A program made the translations under genes and the position numbers. A stretch of DNA of 64,000 nucleotides from Martelella radicis (lineage in GTDB: Bacteria > Pseudomonadota > Alphaproteobacteria > Rhizobiales > Rhizobiaceae). The stretch is taken from positions 143,088 to 207,087 of the forward strand of contig NZ_JACIDZ010000010.1 of assembly GCF_014196625.1 (NCBI RefSeq), read 5' to 3'. Below the pieces are notes generated by a model, which saw only the letters and a program-made list of their open reading frames with translations, ran no database searches and was not told the DNA's origin. Below, piece by piece: positions 53,339 through 63,987 of the stretch; position 1 is the first letter of the stretch, and each line of letters starts with the position of its first letter.

Positions 53339-53625
53339 TGAATAGCCCCCCTCCCCGAATTGCAGACACCTTCCTGACAGAAATGAGGTATGAAGGCGAT
53401 CATGAGAAAATCGAATTTCAGTGACGCTTTCAAACGCGATGCCGTGCGTCAGATCACGGAACGAGGCTATCCTGTATCGGAAGTCTCTCTGCGGCTCGGC
53501 GTAAGCCAGCATTCGCTCTATGCATGAAAGAAGAAGTTTGACGGCTCGAGGCCACAAGCCAGCGCCGTACCCCAGGAGATCAAGCGGCTTGAGAAGCGTT
53601 GGTTCGCGTCACCGAGGAGCGCGGC
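53339..53625 (+). mobile_element. 5' remnant of an IS3-family element (terminal repeat and broken orfA)
   Basis: The left end starts TGAATAGCCC, followed 20-30 bases later by GCAGACACCTTCCTG, matching the outer end of the complete IS3 copy at 55057 in opposite orientation. The orfA start at 53403 (MRKSNFSDAFKRDAVRQ) agrees closely with the complete orfA for 41 codons. A tryptophan codon has then become TGA (53525-53527), and a frameshift follows before LVRVTEERG. The rest of the element is missing. Confidence 0.82.
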
Positions 53626-53643
53626 ACCCCGACATGCGGCGAG

Positions 53644-53812
53644 GCTTCTGACTACGACGCGGCACCTGACATGCTGGCGATGCCGGCCTGAAAGCCACGA
53701 CTGTCTCTTGCTGATAAAGGCTGTGACAGAGACTTCGTTCGCGAGGAACGTCTGATCCACGGTACCAGGACGGTCATCCCGTCGAAGGCAAAGCGAAAAA
53801 ATCCACCACCAG
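53644..53812 (+). pseudogene. IS5-family transposase fragment
   Basis: One reading frame gives ASDYDAAPDMLAMPA, a stop, then RLSLADKGCDRDFVREERL and IHGTRTVIPSKAKRKN. This corresponds to the LADKGYD and VIPPR/S-x-R-K region of IS5/IS427-type DDE transposases; the usual tyrosine is replaced by cysteine. Both ends and most of the catalytic domain are absent. It lies wedged between two IS3 copies. Confidence 0.65.
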
Positions 53813-53869
53813 GGTGACCATTTTTGGCAGCACAGGATGAATAGCCCGCCGTTTCGCAGACACCCTCGT

Positions 53870-54700
53870 TTAGATTTTGTGCTGTCGTTCAAAGTCGACG
53901 GGCGACAGCATGCCATTGCGGGCATGTTTGCGTTTAGGGTTGTAGAACATCTCGATGTAATCGAACACATCCCTTCTGGCGTCTTCGCGTGAGCGATAGA
54001 CCCTTCGCCGTATCCGTTCTCGCTTGAGAAGATTGAAGAAGCTCTCGACGACCGCGTTGTCGTGGCAGTTTCCCCGGCGGCTCATTGAATGAACCAGATT
54101 GTGCTGCTTTAGAAAGGCAGCCCAATCCATGCAGGGCAAACTGCGATCCCTGATCCGAATGGACCAGCACTGGCTGTTTTGGCTTGCGTCGCCATGAAGC
54201 GGAAAGCAGCGCCTGCAGAACAACATCTGTCGCCTGACGGCTTTGAAGTGCCCAGCCGATGACGCGGCGGGAATATAGGTCGATGACGACCGCCAGATAG
54301 GCGAAGCCTTCCAAGGTCCGGATTTAGGTGATATCAGTCACCCAGGCCTTATCAGGCAGTTCCACGTCAAACTGTCTGTCGAGCGTGTTGTCGACGGCAA
54401 CAGAAGGTTTGCCACCGTAGCTTCCGGGTCGTCGCTTATAACCGATCCGGGCCTTGATGCCGGCAAGACGGGTCAGGCGCGCAACCCGGTTCGGGCAGCA
54501 CGTCTCCCCCTGATCCAGCAGGTCATCATGCAGTTTGCGGTAGCCGTAAACCTTGCCACTGTCTTCCCACGAAGACCTCAACAGCTCTGTCTGTCGCCTG
54601 TCCTCGATGGCCCGCTTGCTCAGCGGCGCTTTGAGCCAGGCGTAAAACCCGCTTGGGTGAACCCGGAGAAGCCGGCACATCGTCCGCACCGAAAACTGCA
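53870..54700 (-). pseudogene. IS3-family transposase orfB, inactivated
   Basis: Three open pieces make up an IS3 orfB with rve integrase core. The first ends AWVTDIT, where the next codon (normally tyrosine) is TAA. The second starts at EGFAYLAVVIDLYSRRVIGWAL and reads HSDQGSQFA, where a one-base insertion near 54134 shifts frame. The third continues MDWAAFLKQHNLVHSMSRRGNCHDNAVVESFF to the end. The orfB frame is also +1 rather than -1 relative to orfA, suggesting another indel at its start. Not functional. Confidence 0.85.
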
Positions 54701-54729
54701 GCCGATGCAGGGCGATAAATGCTTGACTA

Positions 54730-54999
54730 TCACTTTGTATCCTTGGCGAAGTACGCGCCCGCTTTTTTTAGGATATCGCGCTCCTCTGTGACGCGAACCA
54801 ACTCTTTCTTAAGCCGCCTGATCTCCTCGGATTCGGCGCTGGCCTGTGGCGTCGAGCCGGCAAACCTCTTCTTCCACGCATAGAGCGAATGCTGGCTTAC
54901 GCCGAGCCGCTGAGAGACTTCTGATACCGGATAGCCTCGTTCCGTGATCTGACGAACGGCATCGCGTTTAAAATCGTCACTGAAATTCGATTCGCTCAT
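54730..54999 (-). CDS. IS3-family transposase orfA
   Basis: 89 residues with an HTH (FKRDAVRQITERGYPVSEVSQRLGVSQHSLYAWKKRF) and a leucine-zipper-like C-terminal segment (EEIRRLKKELVRVTEERDILKKA). The codons for LKK contain a run of seven A on the coding strand (54773-54779), the usual slippage site for making OrfAB. The partner orfB is broken, so the element cannot move by itself. Confidence 0.88.
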   Translation of the reverse strand: MSESNFSDDFKRDAVRQITERGYPVSEVSQRLGVSQHSLYAWKKRFAGSTPQASAESEEIRRLKKELVRVTEERDILKKAGAYFAKDTK

Positions 55000-55120
55000 G
55001 ATCGCCTTCTTACCTCATTTTTAGGCAGGAAGGTGTCTACAATTCGTGGGCTATTCAACTTTATGGGCCTTGGCCGCGACTGACCTAAGGCTCACAATCC
55101 AGAGCATGTGCGCACTGGGT

Positions 55121-56266
55121 TCAGCTAGCAGGGACCACGGTCGCAACCGAGTTGCAACCACCGGCCGGCGGATCTGTGTCCCGCTGAAGCATGACCGCTC
55201 TGCCCTTGTCATCAAAGAGATGCAAGCGGTCTCGATCGAAGCTGAAAAGCTCATCCTTACCGCGCTGAATCCGCATGTCGCCATCGCCTTCCACAATTAG
55301 CTGGCGTCCGTCATATTCACCATAGACATAGGTGGTACCGCCGAGTTCCTCCACGACATCACAATGCAGCATGACCTCGAAGTCACCACCCTTTCCAACG
55401 ATGAAATGTTCGGGGCGAATGCCGAGCTCCAGCATATCGCCGTGCGAAGGCAGTTGACCGGGTGCGGAGAGCGAGATGTCCCGACCATCCGGCAGAGTAA
55501 TTGTGAAGCTGTCGCCGGCAACCGATTTCACGCGCACGGGCAGGAAATTCATCTTTGGAGAGCCGATGAAACCGGCAACAAAACGGTTCTCCGGCCGGTG
55601 ATAAAGCGTAAGCGGGGTGCCTACCTGCTCGACCGCGCCATCACGCAGCACAACGATCGTGTCGGCCATGGTCATGGCTTCGACCTGATCGTGGGTGACA
55701 TAGATCATCGTGTTGCCGAGCCGTTCATGCAGCCTGGTGATCTCGATGCGCATCTGTACCCGCAACTCGGCATCGAGATTGGAAAGCGGTTCGTCAAACA
55801 GGAACACCTTGGGCTGGCGCACAATGGTGCGACCGATGGCAACACGCTGGCGCTGGCCGCCGGAAAGCTGGCGCGGTTTGCGGTCCAGCAGCTCGCCGAG
55901 CTTGAGGATTTCAGCCGCTTCGCTGACGCGCGCCGCAATCACCTCCTTCGGTTCGCCGGCAACCTCCAGGCCGAAACTCATGTTTTCCCGCACCGTCATA
56001 TGCGGATAAAGCGCGTAGGACTGGAACACCATGCCAATTCCACGCGCACTCGCTTTCGCTTCTGTCACGCATTTGCCGCCAATGTAGACATCACCTTCGG
56101 TGACCTCTTCCAGCCCGGCAATCATTCGCAAGAGCGTCGATTTCCCGCAGCCGGAGGGGCCGACAAAAACGACGAAGGAACCGCTTTCAATATCGAGATC
56201 AACACCGTGGATGGTCTCCAGTTCCCCGAAGCGCTTGACCACGCGATCGAGTTTCACATCGGCCAT
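55121..56266 (-). CDS. ABC transporter ATP-binding protein, UgpC/MalK type
   Basis: 381 residues. Walker [13 protein letters not shown] at 38-49, Q-loop [11 protein letters not shown], signature [16 protein letters not shown], Walker [16 protein letters not shown]-loop YVTHDQVEAM and a TOBE domain (ELGIRPEHFIVG) are intact. Family proteins usually end soon after HLFDD-x-G; here about 21 extra residues follow (RDTDPPAGGCNSVATVVPAS). The stop is only 64 bases from the IS3 end, so the natural 3' end may have been altered. Last gene of the operon. Confidence 0.92.
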   Translation of the reverse strand: MADVKLDRVVKRFGELETIHGVDLDIESGSFVVFVGPSGCGKSTLLRMIAGLEEVTEGDVYIGGKCVTEAKASARGIGMVFQSYALYPHMTVRENMSFGLEVAGEPKEVIAARVSEAAEILKLGELLDRKPRQLSGGQRQRVAIGRTIVRQPKVFLFDEPLSNLDAELRVQMRIEITRLHERLGNTMIYVTHDQVEAMTMADTIVVLRDGAVEQVGTPLTLYHRPENRFVAGFIGSPKMNFLPVRVKSVAGDSFTITLPDGRDISLSAPGQLPSHGDMLELGIRPEHFIVGKGGDFEVMLHCDVVEELGGTTYVYGEYDGRQLIVEGDGDMRIQRGKDELFSFDRDRLHLFDDKGRAVMLQRDTDPPAGGCNSVATVVPAS

Positions 56267-56289
56267 GATTTTCCTCCCGGTTCTGCCTT

Positions 56290-57012
56290 TCAGGCGTAGC
56301 TTTCAATTTCGCGGATCAGCGTCTTCAATTCGCCGACATAGCTCTCAAGGGCGCTGCCTTCGATGGCGATATCGGTAAACGCGATGCCGGCTTTTGCGCC
56401 GCCAACCGAAAAGGTAGCGGCGATATTGTTGATGCGGCCAGCCGCATCGCGCTGGCAGGCATAGCCGTTGCGCCTTATGGCGGCGATAGTGTCGGCAAGG
56501 CCCGCTCTTGCGTCCTCCGACCAGTCGACGATGCAGAGCGCCAGCGCATCGTCATCCATCTCGGCCAGAAGCGCCTTGCCGATCGTAGATTGCGAGGCGT
56601 GGTAGAGATGATAGCCACCAAGGCCTTCGGCCGGGTTCTGATGGGCAAGTGCGTGATACATATAGACCACCGCATCCTTCCACAGAATGCCGATCGCCAG
56701 CGTCCGGTCATCGTATGCATGGCTGATCGCCACATGGGTCGCAGCGCGAAACAACCCGGAGGAATGAAAGCTCTGCGCCGCGAGAACATGCACCACCGGG
56801 CCGGGCAGATATTTCTTCTGCTGGTTCTGCTCGGCCATTCCGATGGCTTTCAGCGTCCTGAGCAGCCGGTTCACCTTGATCATGTTGATGCCCAGCCGCT
56901 CGGCAAGTTCCTTGGTGCCAAGCGGATGATCGCTGGTCGTCAGTTCCTGAAAACAGCGGATACCATCGACAAGGCTCTGGTTGGGCTGGGATGTCTGGGG
57001 TTTGTCGCTCAT
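56290..57012 (-). CDS. IclR-family transcriptional regulator
   Basis: 240 residues from ATG 57012. The N-terminal winged helix reads SLVDGIRCFQELTTSDHPLGTKELAERLGINMIKVNRLLRTLKAIGMAEQ. The C-terminal effector domain contains YHLYHASQSTIGKALLAEM and NIAATFSVGGAKAGIAF. It overlaps the second permease gene stop (ATGA, 57009-57012), so it is embedded in the operon it likely controls. Its ligand is unknown. Confidence 0.9.
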   Translation of the reverse strand: MSDKPQTSQPNQSLVDGIRCFQELTTSDHPLGTKELAERLGINMIKVNRLLRTLKAIGMAEQNQQKKYLPGPVVHVLAAQSFHSSGLFRAATHVAISHAYDDRTLAIGILWKDAVVYMYHALAHQNPAEGLGGYHLYHASQSTIGKALLAEMDDDALALCIVDWSEDARAGLADTIAAIRRNGYACQRDAAGRINNIAATFSVGGAKAGIAFTDIAIEGSALESYVGELKTLIREIESYA

Positions 57013-57845
57013 TTCACGGCTCCCGATGTCACGCCGCCGATGAATTGCTTCTGCAGCATGGAAAAGACAAGGATAACCGGCGCGGCGACGATAAATGAGG
57101 CCGCCATGGCCCCGCCCCAATCGGCATTGTTCTCGTTGATATAGCGTAACAGAAGGCCGGGACCGACGGTGCGCTTGTCATCAGAGGTAATCAGCGTCAT
57201 CGAATAGAGCAGATCATTCCACGACCACATGAAAGCATAGAGCGCAACGGTGATGAAGGCCGGCAGCGAGATCGGCATGACGATGCGCCGGAAGATCTTC
57301 ATATTGCTAGCGCCATCCACTTTGGCCGCCTCAATCAGCTCGTTCGGCACCTGCTTGAAATAGCTGTACATCATATAGGTCGAGACCGGCAGCGCGAAGA
57401 CGATATAGGAAACCGTCAGTCCGATACGGGTGTCGAGCAGGCCAACCGATTGCAACATTGGGTAGATGCTGATCAGCAGAACGCCAAATGGAAACATCTG
57501 CGCCGACAGGATCAGCAGCATCAGAGGGCGTTTCACCGGATAGTCGAATTTGGCAAAGCTGTAGCCGGCCAGCGCTGCCAGAACCGCATTCAAAAGCGCC
57601 GAAGCGGTGGACGTGACAAGGCTGTTGCCAAGCTGCAGGATCAACGGACCCTGCGTGATGGCATTGATGAAATGGCCGAGATAAGGCCGGTGCGGCACGA
57701 AGGTCGGGTCTGAAAGGTAAAGCTCGGCGTTTGCCTTGAACGCGCTCGACAGCGCCCAGTAAACAGGGAAGAATAGAAAGAAGGCGATGACGGCGAGAAT
57801 GACGATAAAGCCGGTCTTTTCCCGCCAGGTGCGCAGTTCAAGCAC
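57009..57845 (-). CDS. ABC transporter permease, CUT1 MalG type
   Basis: 278 residues with six helices and the EAA loop ELIEAAKVDGASNMKIFRRIVMP near 167-189. The C-terminal tail FIGGVTSGAVK is typical of MalG-like proteins. It lies four bases after the MalF-type permease gene. Confidence 0.92.
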   Translation of the reverse strand: MLELRTWREKTGFIVILAVIAFFLFFPVYWALSSAFKANAELYLSDPTFVPHRPYLGHFINAITQGPLILQLGNSLVTSTASALLNAVLAALAGYSFAKFDYPVKRPLMLLILSAQMFPFGVLLISIYPMLQSVGLLDTRIGLTVSYIVFALPVSTYMMYSYFKQVPNELIEAAKVDGASNMKIFRRIVMPISLPAFITVALYAFMWSWNDLLYSMTLITSDDKRTVGPGLLLRYINENNADWGGAMAASFIVAAPVILVFSMLQKQFIGGVTSGAVK

Positions 57846-57848
57846 GGC

Positions 57849-58781
57849 TCAATCCTCCCTGAACAGGCTTCTAAGATAGAAGATGACAATCGGCATCAGC
57901 GTAAAGACCCAAAGCACGCCGATGGCGGAAGCCATGCCGAGATTCCAGTTCTGGAACGCCTGCTTGTAGACCTCGATCGACAGGACCGAGGTTGCCCGGA
58001 CCGGCCCGCCACCGGTCAGAGCGAAAATGATGTCGAACTGCTGCAGATTGCCGATCATGCCAAGCGCGCCGGTAACGAGGAAGACGGGTTTGAGATGCGG
58101 CAGTATCAGGCGCCGTACGATCTTCAGATTGCCCGCGCCATCAATGCGCGCTGCCTCGATCTGCTGGAAATCCATACTCTGCAGCCCGGCCAGGAAAAAG
58201 GACATGAACAGCGGGATGGAAATCCAGGTCCGTGTCAGAATGACGGCCATCATAGCCCCGACATCGTTGGAGAGAAACTGCATCGGCGCGTTGACGGCCC
58301 CGATATCCATCAACAGCATATTGACGATGCCGTAGCGCCCGTTCAGCATCCAGGCCCAGATGAAGGCACTCACCGTTGACGGCAGGATCCATGGCAGCAG
58401 CGTCATGGTGCGGAAAACCGCACGCCCCCGAAAATCCTGATACATCAGCAACGCCCAGGAGAGGCCGAGAAACATGGTCAGAAGTGTCGTGCCGACGACA
58501 AAGATAGCCGTCGTCACCCAAGACCCGAGCACGTAAGGGTCTGTGAGGATGGTTCTGAAATTCTCGAACCCGATGAAGATCGGCTCCGTGTCGTAGATCG
58601 TGTACTGGTAGAAGGCCATGGACATGGCATCCAAAAAGGGCCAGGCCACCATGACCAGAAACGCAATCATCGCCGGGGCGAGGATCAGATAGGCAAAACG
58701 CCTGTCTGAACGTTTCAGGTAGCCGGGTTTTCGCCGGGCCGGGCTTGTCACCCCCAGCTGGCGCGTGGTCGCCATGCCCAT
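57849..58781 (-). CDS. ABC transporter permease, CUT1 MalF type
   Basis: 310 residues with an N-terminal cytoplasmic stretch (TSPARRKPGYLKRSDRR), six helices, and the EAA loop FQQIEAARIDGAGNLKIVRRLILP near 205-228. Partner of the next permease. ATG 58781 or 58775 may be the start. It lies ten bases after the binding-protein gene. Confidence 0.92.
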   Translation of the reverse strand: MGMATTRQLGVTSPARRKPGYLKRSDRRFAYLILAPAMIAFLVMVAWPFLDAMSMAFYQYTIYDTEPIFIGFENFRTILTDPYVLGSWVTTAIFVVGTTLLTMFLGLSWALLMYQDFRGRAVFRTMTLLPWILPSTVSAFIWAWMLNGRYGIVNMLLMDIGAVNAPMQFLSNDVGAMMAVILTRTWISIPLFMSFFLAGLQSMDFQQIEAARIDGAGNLKIVRRLILPHLKPVFLVTGALGMIGNLQQFDIIFALTGGGPVRATSVLSIEVYKQAFQNWNLGMASAIGVLWVFTLMPIVIFYLRSLFRED

Positions 58782-58791
58782 GTCACCGTCC

Positions 58792-60057
58792 TCAGTTCAT
58801 CAGTTTTTCGATACGGCTCTGCATGTCGGCCGCAGCCGTTGCCGAATCTTTCTTGCCCAGCACGGCAGATTGAACCTCCTCCGAAACAATGGCGACATAA
58901 TTGGCGCTGTCCTTTAGAGAAGCGAGTTCGTTGAGCTTCGGCATGCCAAGCGAGGCATTCCAGTCGACAATATACTGGTCGGAGGTGACGATGTCGCTCG
59001 CCCTCGCCGACTTGGTGACTGGGATTGCGCCCAGCTTCTGGAAGTATTCGAGCTGGATCTCGTCATTCATTGTCAGGCCCGAAATCAGCTTTGCAGAGGG
59101 GCTCTCGGCGGAAAGGGCGCCGTCCACCATGCCTTCCTCTGTCTCGCGCATCACCAGAAGATGCCCCCACTCCATGGAATGCGGCGTCATGCCGGCTTCG
59201 GCCACCGGCATGGGGACCGGATAGACATATTTGACGAACGCTTCGCCCTCACCGGAAAAATCTTCCGCAAAGCCCTTTGCGACCGGCGCATCGAAATAGT
59301 AGGCGCTCTCGCCTTGTCCGAACATGCGCCGTGCAGCTCCGCGATCGACATCAAGGGCAGAGAGACCGCTATCGACCAGATCCTTCATGAAGTCCAGCGT
59401 CTGAACCGTGGCTTCAGAATCGACGACCGGCTGGCCGTTTTCGTCGAAGATCGAGCCGCCAAAAGCCCAGAGCCAGAGCTGGAAATCGCTAGATACCAGA
59501 TCGTCACCCTTGGTCATCATCGCATAGGGTGTGCTGTTCGGTTGGGCCTCCTTAACCTTTTCAAGATCGGCGACGAAGTCGTCGATCGTCGCCGGCGGCT
59601 CGCTAACCCCGGCCTGCTCCAGCACCTTGCGGTTGGAGACGAGGCTGATCGAGCCGATATTCCACGGCATACCAACCTGCTTGCCTTTCACCTGACCCGC
59701 GGCCAGCACTTCCGGCGGGAACATCGCCGCGAGCTTCTCCTCGCCGTAGAGTTCGTTGAAATCGACCACGTCGGGCATCTGGGCAAAGGTCGGCAGCCAG
59801 CGTTCCTGTGCCTGGTAAACATCAAGCGGCTGGCCAGTCCGGATCCTCAAGAAGACCGTCTTCTGCATATCCCCCCAGGCACTCGACAGCACATCAACCG
59901 GTACGCCGGTTTCCTCAATCAGCTGCGTCATGACCGGCGCATTGCTGGGCTCGGCCGTGATCCAGTTCAGGAATGTCACCTTGCCATCGGCGGCATGAGC
60001 GCCAAACGCACTCACCGAAAGCGCCAGCGCTGCAACGCTCGCTTTGAAAACCATCAT
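58792..60057 (-). CDS. ABC transporter substrate-binding protein (CUT1 type)
   Basis: 421 residues. The signal peptide is FKASVAALALSVSAFGAHA. The mature protein is family 1 (TFLNWITAEPSNAPVMTQLIEETGVPVDV at the N-terminus, YQAQERWLPTFAQM, and a GAIPVTKSA segment near the C-terminus). Periplasmic ligand receptor for the two permeases that follow. GGAGGAGAAACG precedes the ATG pair. The oxidoreductase gene upstream hints that the ligand is an oxidisable sugar or glycoside (inference). Confidence 0.88.
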   Translation of the reverse strand: MMVFKASVAALALSVSAFGAHAADGKVTFLNWITAEPSNAPVMTQLIEETGVPVDVLSSAWGDMQKTVFLRIRTGQPLDVYQAQERWLPTFAQMPDVVDFNELYGEEKLAAMFPPEVLAAGQVKGKQVGMPWNIGSISLVSNRKVLEQAGVSEPPATIDDFVADLEKVKEAQPNSTPYAMMTKGDDLVSSDFQLWLWAFGGSIFDENGQPVVDSEATVQTLDFMKDLVDSGLSALDVDRGAARRMFGQGESAYYFDAPVAKGFAEDFSGEGEAFVKYVYPVPMPVAEAGMTPHSMEWGHLLVMRETEEGMVDGALSAESPSAKLISGLTMNDEIQLEYFQKLGAIPVTKSARASDIVTSDQYIVDWNASLGMPKLNELASLKDSANYVAIVSEEVQSAVLGKKDSATAAADMQSRIEKLMN

Positions 60058-60079
60058 CGTTTCTCCTCCAGTTATCTGT

Positions 60080-62347
<2,268 letters not shown>

Positions 62348-63288
62348 GCATTCCTCCCATTTCTATAATAGAAATATCTATAATTGAAATCATGATGTCA
62401 AGTCTGAATCAATGCATGCTACGGATGCCGCCGTGCAGCCCTTGCTTCTAGCCGAGCTGTCCCGCTGCCCGAACACCTCAAATCCAGTGACAAATCAAAG
62501 TACTTATCCATATGCGCTAAAAGCTCGAGATCCTCGTTCATCAGAATGTGGAGTGTCATAACGTATATGACGCTTCAGAATCCCTCTGGGATTGGGTGAC
62601 AGCTATGGTCCGGCAGCCATCGACTTGACACCGCGCAGCCTGACGCCGCTTGCGCAAGACGACATCCAGCCAATGCGGTTCGGTGGTAACGGTCGGGCAA
62701 TGCCATCGATCCCTCCCGACTTTACCGATCAACACAGCCTGATGCGCCGGGACTACCCGAAGGTAGAGACCCGCTTAGCGCTGGCAGCAGCTTTCATCTC
62801 TCCCGGGACATTGCAATTGCTGGCGTGAATGGCGGGACAGCCCAGCCTGCGCAAGGCTCTGGCCCGGAGCATGTCTTATTGAGAATCGGCAGTAACCGGG
62901 CGGCTCTAGTGGTCGAGACCTATACCGGGAACAACCCGGCGACCGCGTGCCGCCTGACCCTGAAGGGCAGAGAGGAGACGGAGATCATTGTGCAAGTCGC
63001 CGCGGAAATAGCGATGGGTGTCGGGGATATGCGGGAACATAGCGTGAGACATACGGTAGCTTTGCGGGTCTGGCCGAAGTCCTGCGAACGGCCAGCTTGG
63101 GCGCGCTCTCCGGGCCGGCAGAAACGGGGCCGTAAACCGTCATGCAGGTTTCCGGATGGCTGGACGGCAAAGCGGACATCGTCCTATATTGCGTGCTGCT
63201 GCGCTTTCGCCCAGAGGCGACATTCATTTCGATCCAGAGCGCTGCATCGCTAGACCTGGCTTCCGCCGCGCCGCACCCACAATCAAGC
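62348..63288. other. Mostly gene-free region between operon and right-edge gene
   Basis: 941 bp. The first 45 bases hold the operator-like boxes. Beyond that, I find only short frames on both strands (for example 62592-62828 and 62825-63253) with no protein-like pattern, and no RNA gene. It probably contains degenerate sequence. Confidence 0.5.
62360..62390 (-). promoter_or_regulatory. Two tandem palindromic boxes upstream of the FAD-oxidoreductase operon
   Basis: TTTCTATAATAGAAA at 62360-62374 is a perfect 7-bp inverted repeat. Directly next to it is ATCTATAATTGAAAT (62376-62390), a near copy of 62361-62375 (12 of 15 matches). They lie 13-43 bases before the start codon, next to the ribosome site, as expected for a repressor site. 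The IclR protein of the operon is the natural candidate binder. Confidence 0.55.
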
Positions 63289-63987
63289 CTAGTCCACTGA
63301 TGTGATGAAGATATTCTCGGGAGTTTCCTGTCCGATGAGCCTCTTCTCTCGCTCCTTGTTTCGGTCCTTGATTGCCGTCTTTCTCGCCCTTCGAAACACA
63401 GGGGCGAAACGTCCCCAGAGACTGCTCTTTGGCGGTTCGGGACTCACGCGCGCATCTATAGAAGTCTTTGCAATTATCAAGCACCGCCAGAACTCCTCTG
63501 GAGTCGGCGCGTTCCACATGCTCTCAACCCAATGCCGCGCCCATATGGCACTCTCGTGTTCCGAGAACGCATGCTTGGCGGCTTGCCCTGATACGCCTCT
63601 GTGATCGATATGCTTACCCAAGATGTCAGCAAACTCACCAGATCGAATTGAGTAGCCCGCAATCGAAATTGCGTATGCTTGATCTAAGCTATCTCCGCTT
63701 GCCGCCAGATCTAGGACCATCGATTTGATAAAGTCGGCAGCACCGAAGCGTTCGGCTGCAAGGACTTCGCGAGCGAGGACCGCGTCATTTTCTGAAGCCA
63801 ACAGCCTTTGACGCCACAATGTCTTCATTGGTTCTGACACTTCGCTCCCCCAAATCGCTTGGTGCTCAAGCGTCAGGTCGTCTCCCAAGGCAAGCAATAC
63901 GAAACTGTTGATTGCCACTGAGAACTGACCCGGTGTGGCCTGATATTTCCATTGAGAATTGACCCATGTTCCAACCTTCCCTCGCAT
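63289..63987 (-). CDS. Hypothetical protein, probably truncated at its N-terminus by an IS
   Basis: About 232 codons to ATG 63987, with the frame open to the window edge. Residues from about 27 on (INSFVLLALGDDLT onward) look like a real helical protein, with ARHWVESMWNAPTPEEFWRCLIIAKTSIDARV near 150-181 and a basic tail. The first ~25 residues are translated from IS21-like terminal repeats (see 63914-63965), so the original 5' end seems lost. I do not recognise the family with confidence; the C-terminal pattern is faintly like ends of large NTPase-type proteins. Confidence 0.5.
   Translation of the reverse strand: MRGKVGTWVNSQWKYQATPGQFSVAINSFVLLALGDDLTLEHQAIWGSEVSEPMKTLWRQRLLASENDAVLAREVLAAERFGAADFIKSMVLDLAASGDSLDQAYAISIAGYSIRSGEFADILGKHIDHRGVSGQAAKHAFSEHESAIWARHWVESMWNAPTPEEFWRCLIIAKTSIDARVSPEPPKSSLWGRFAPVFRRARKTAIKDRNKEREKRLIGQETPENIFITSVD
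63914..63965. repeat. Two 18-bp direct repeats, IS21-type element end
   Basis: GCCACTGAGAACTGACCC (63914-63931) and TCCATTGAGAATTGACCC (63948-63965) match at 15 of 18 positions with a 34-bp period. Multiple short repeats of this spacing are characteristic of IS21-family termini. The rest of any such element would lie beyond the right edge. Confidence 0.55.

Larger units (their letters stand above)
53838..55057 (-). mobile_element. IS3-family insertion sequence, decayed
   Basis: About 1220 bp bounded by inverted ends TGAATAGCCC at 53838-53847 and its complement at 55048-55057, each followed by a GCAGACACC or GTAGACACC block 17-20 bases inward. It encodes orfA (intact) and orfB (broken). No target duplication is obvious at the ends. 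It lies between the importer operon and the CUT1 ATPase gene, in opposite orientation to the 53339 remnant. Confidence 0.85.

Noticed and set aside
53838..55057. An active, complete IS3 element
   Set aside because: orfB has a nonsense codon and at least one frameshift.
62592..63253. Two overlapping small plus-strand frames
   Set aside because: No ribosome sites, no recognisable family, and amino-acid make-up like random GC-rich sequence.
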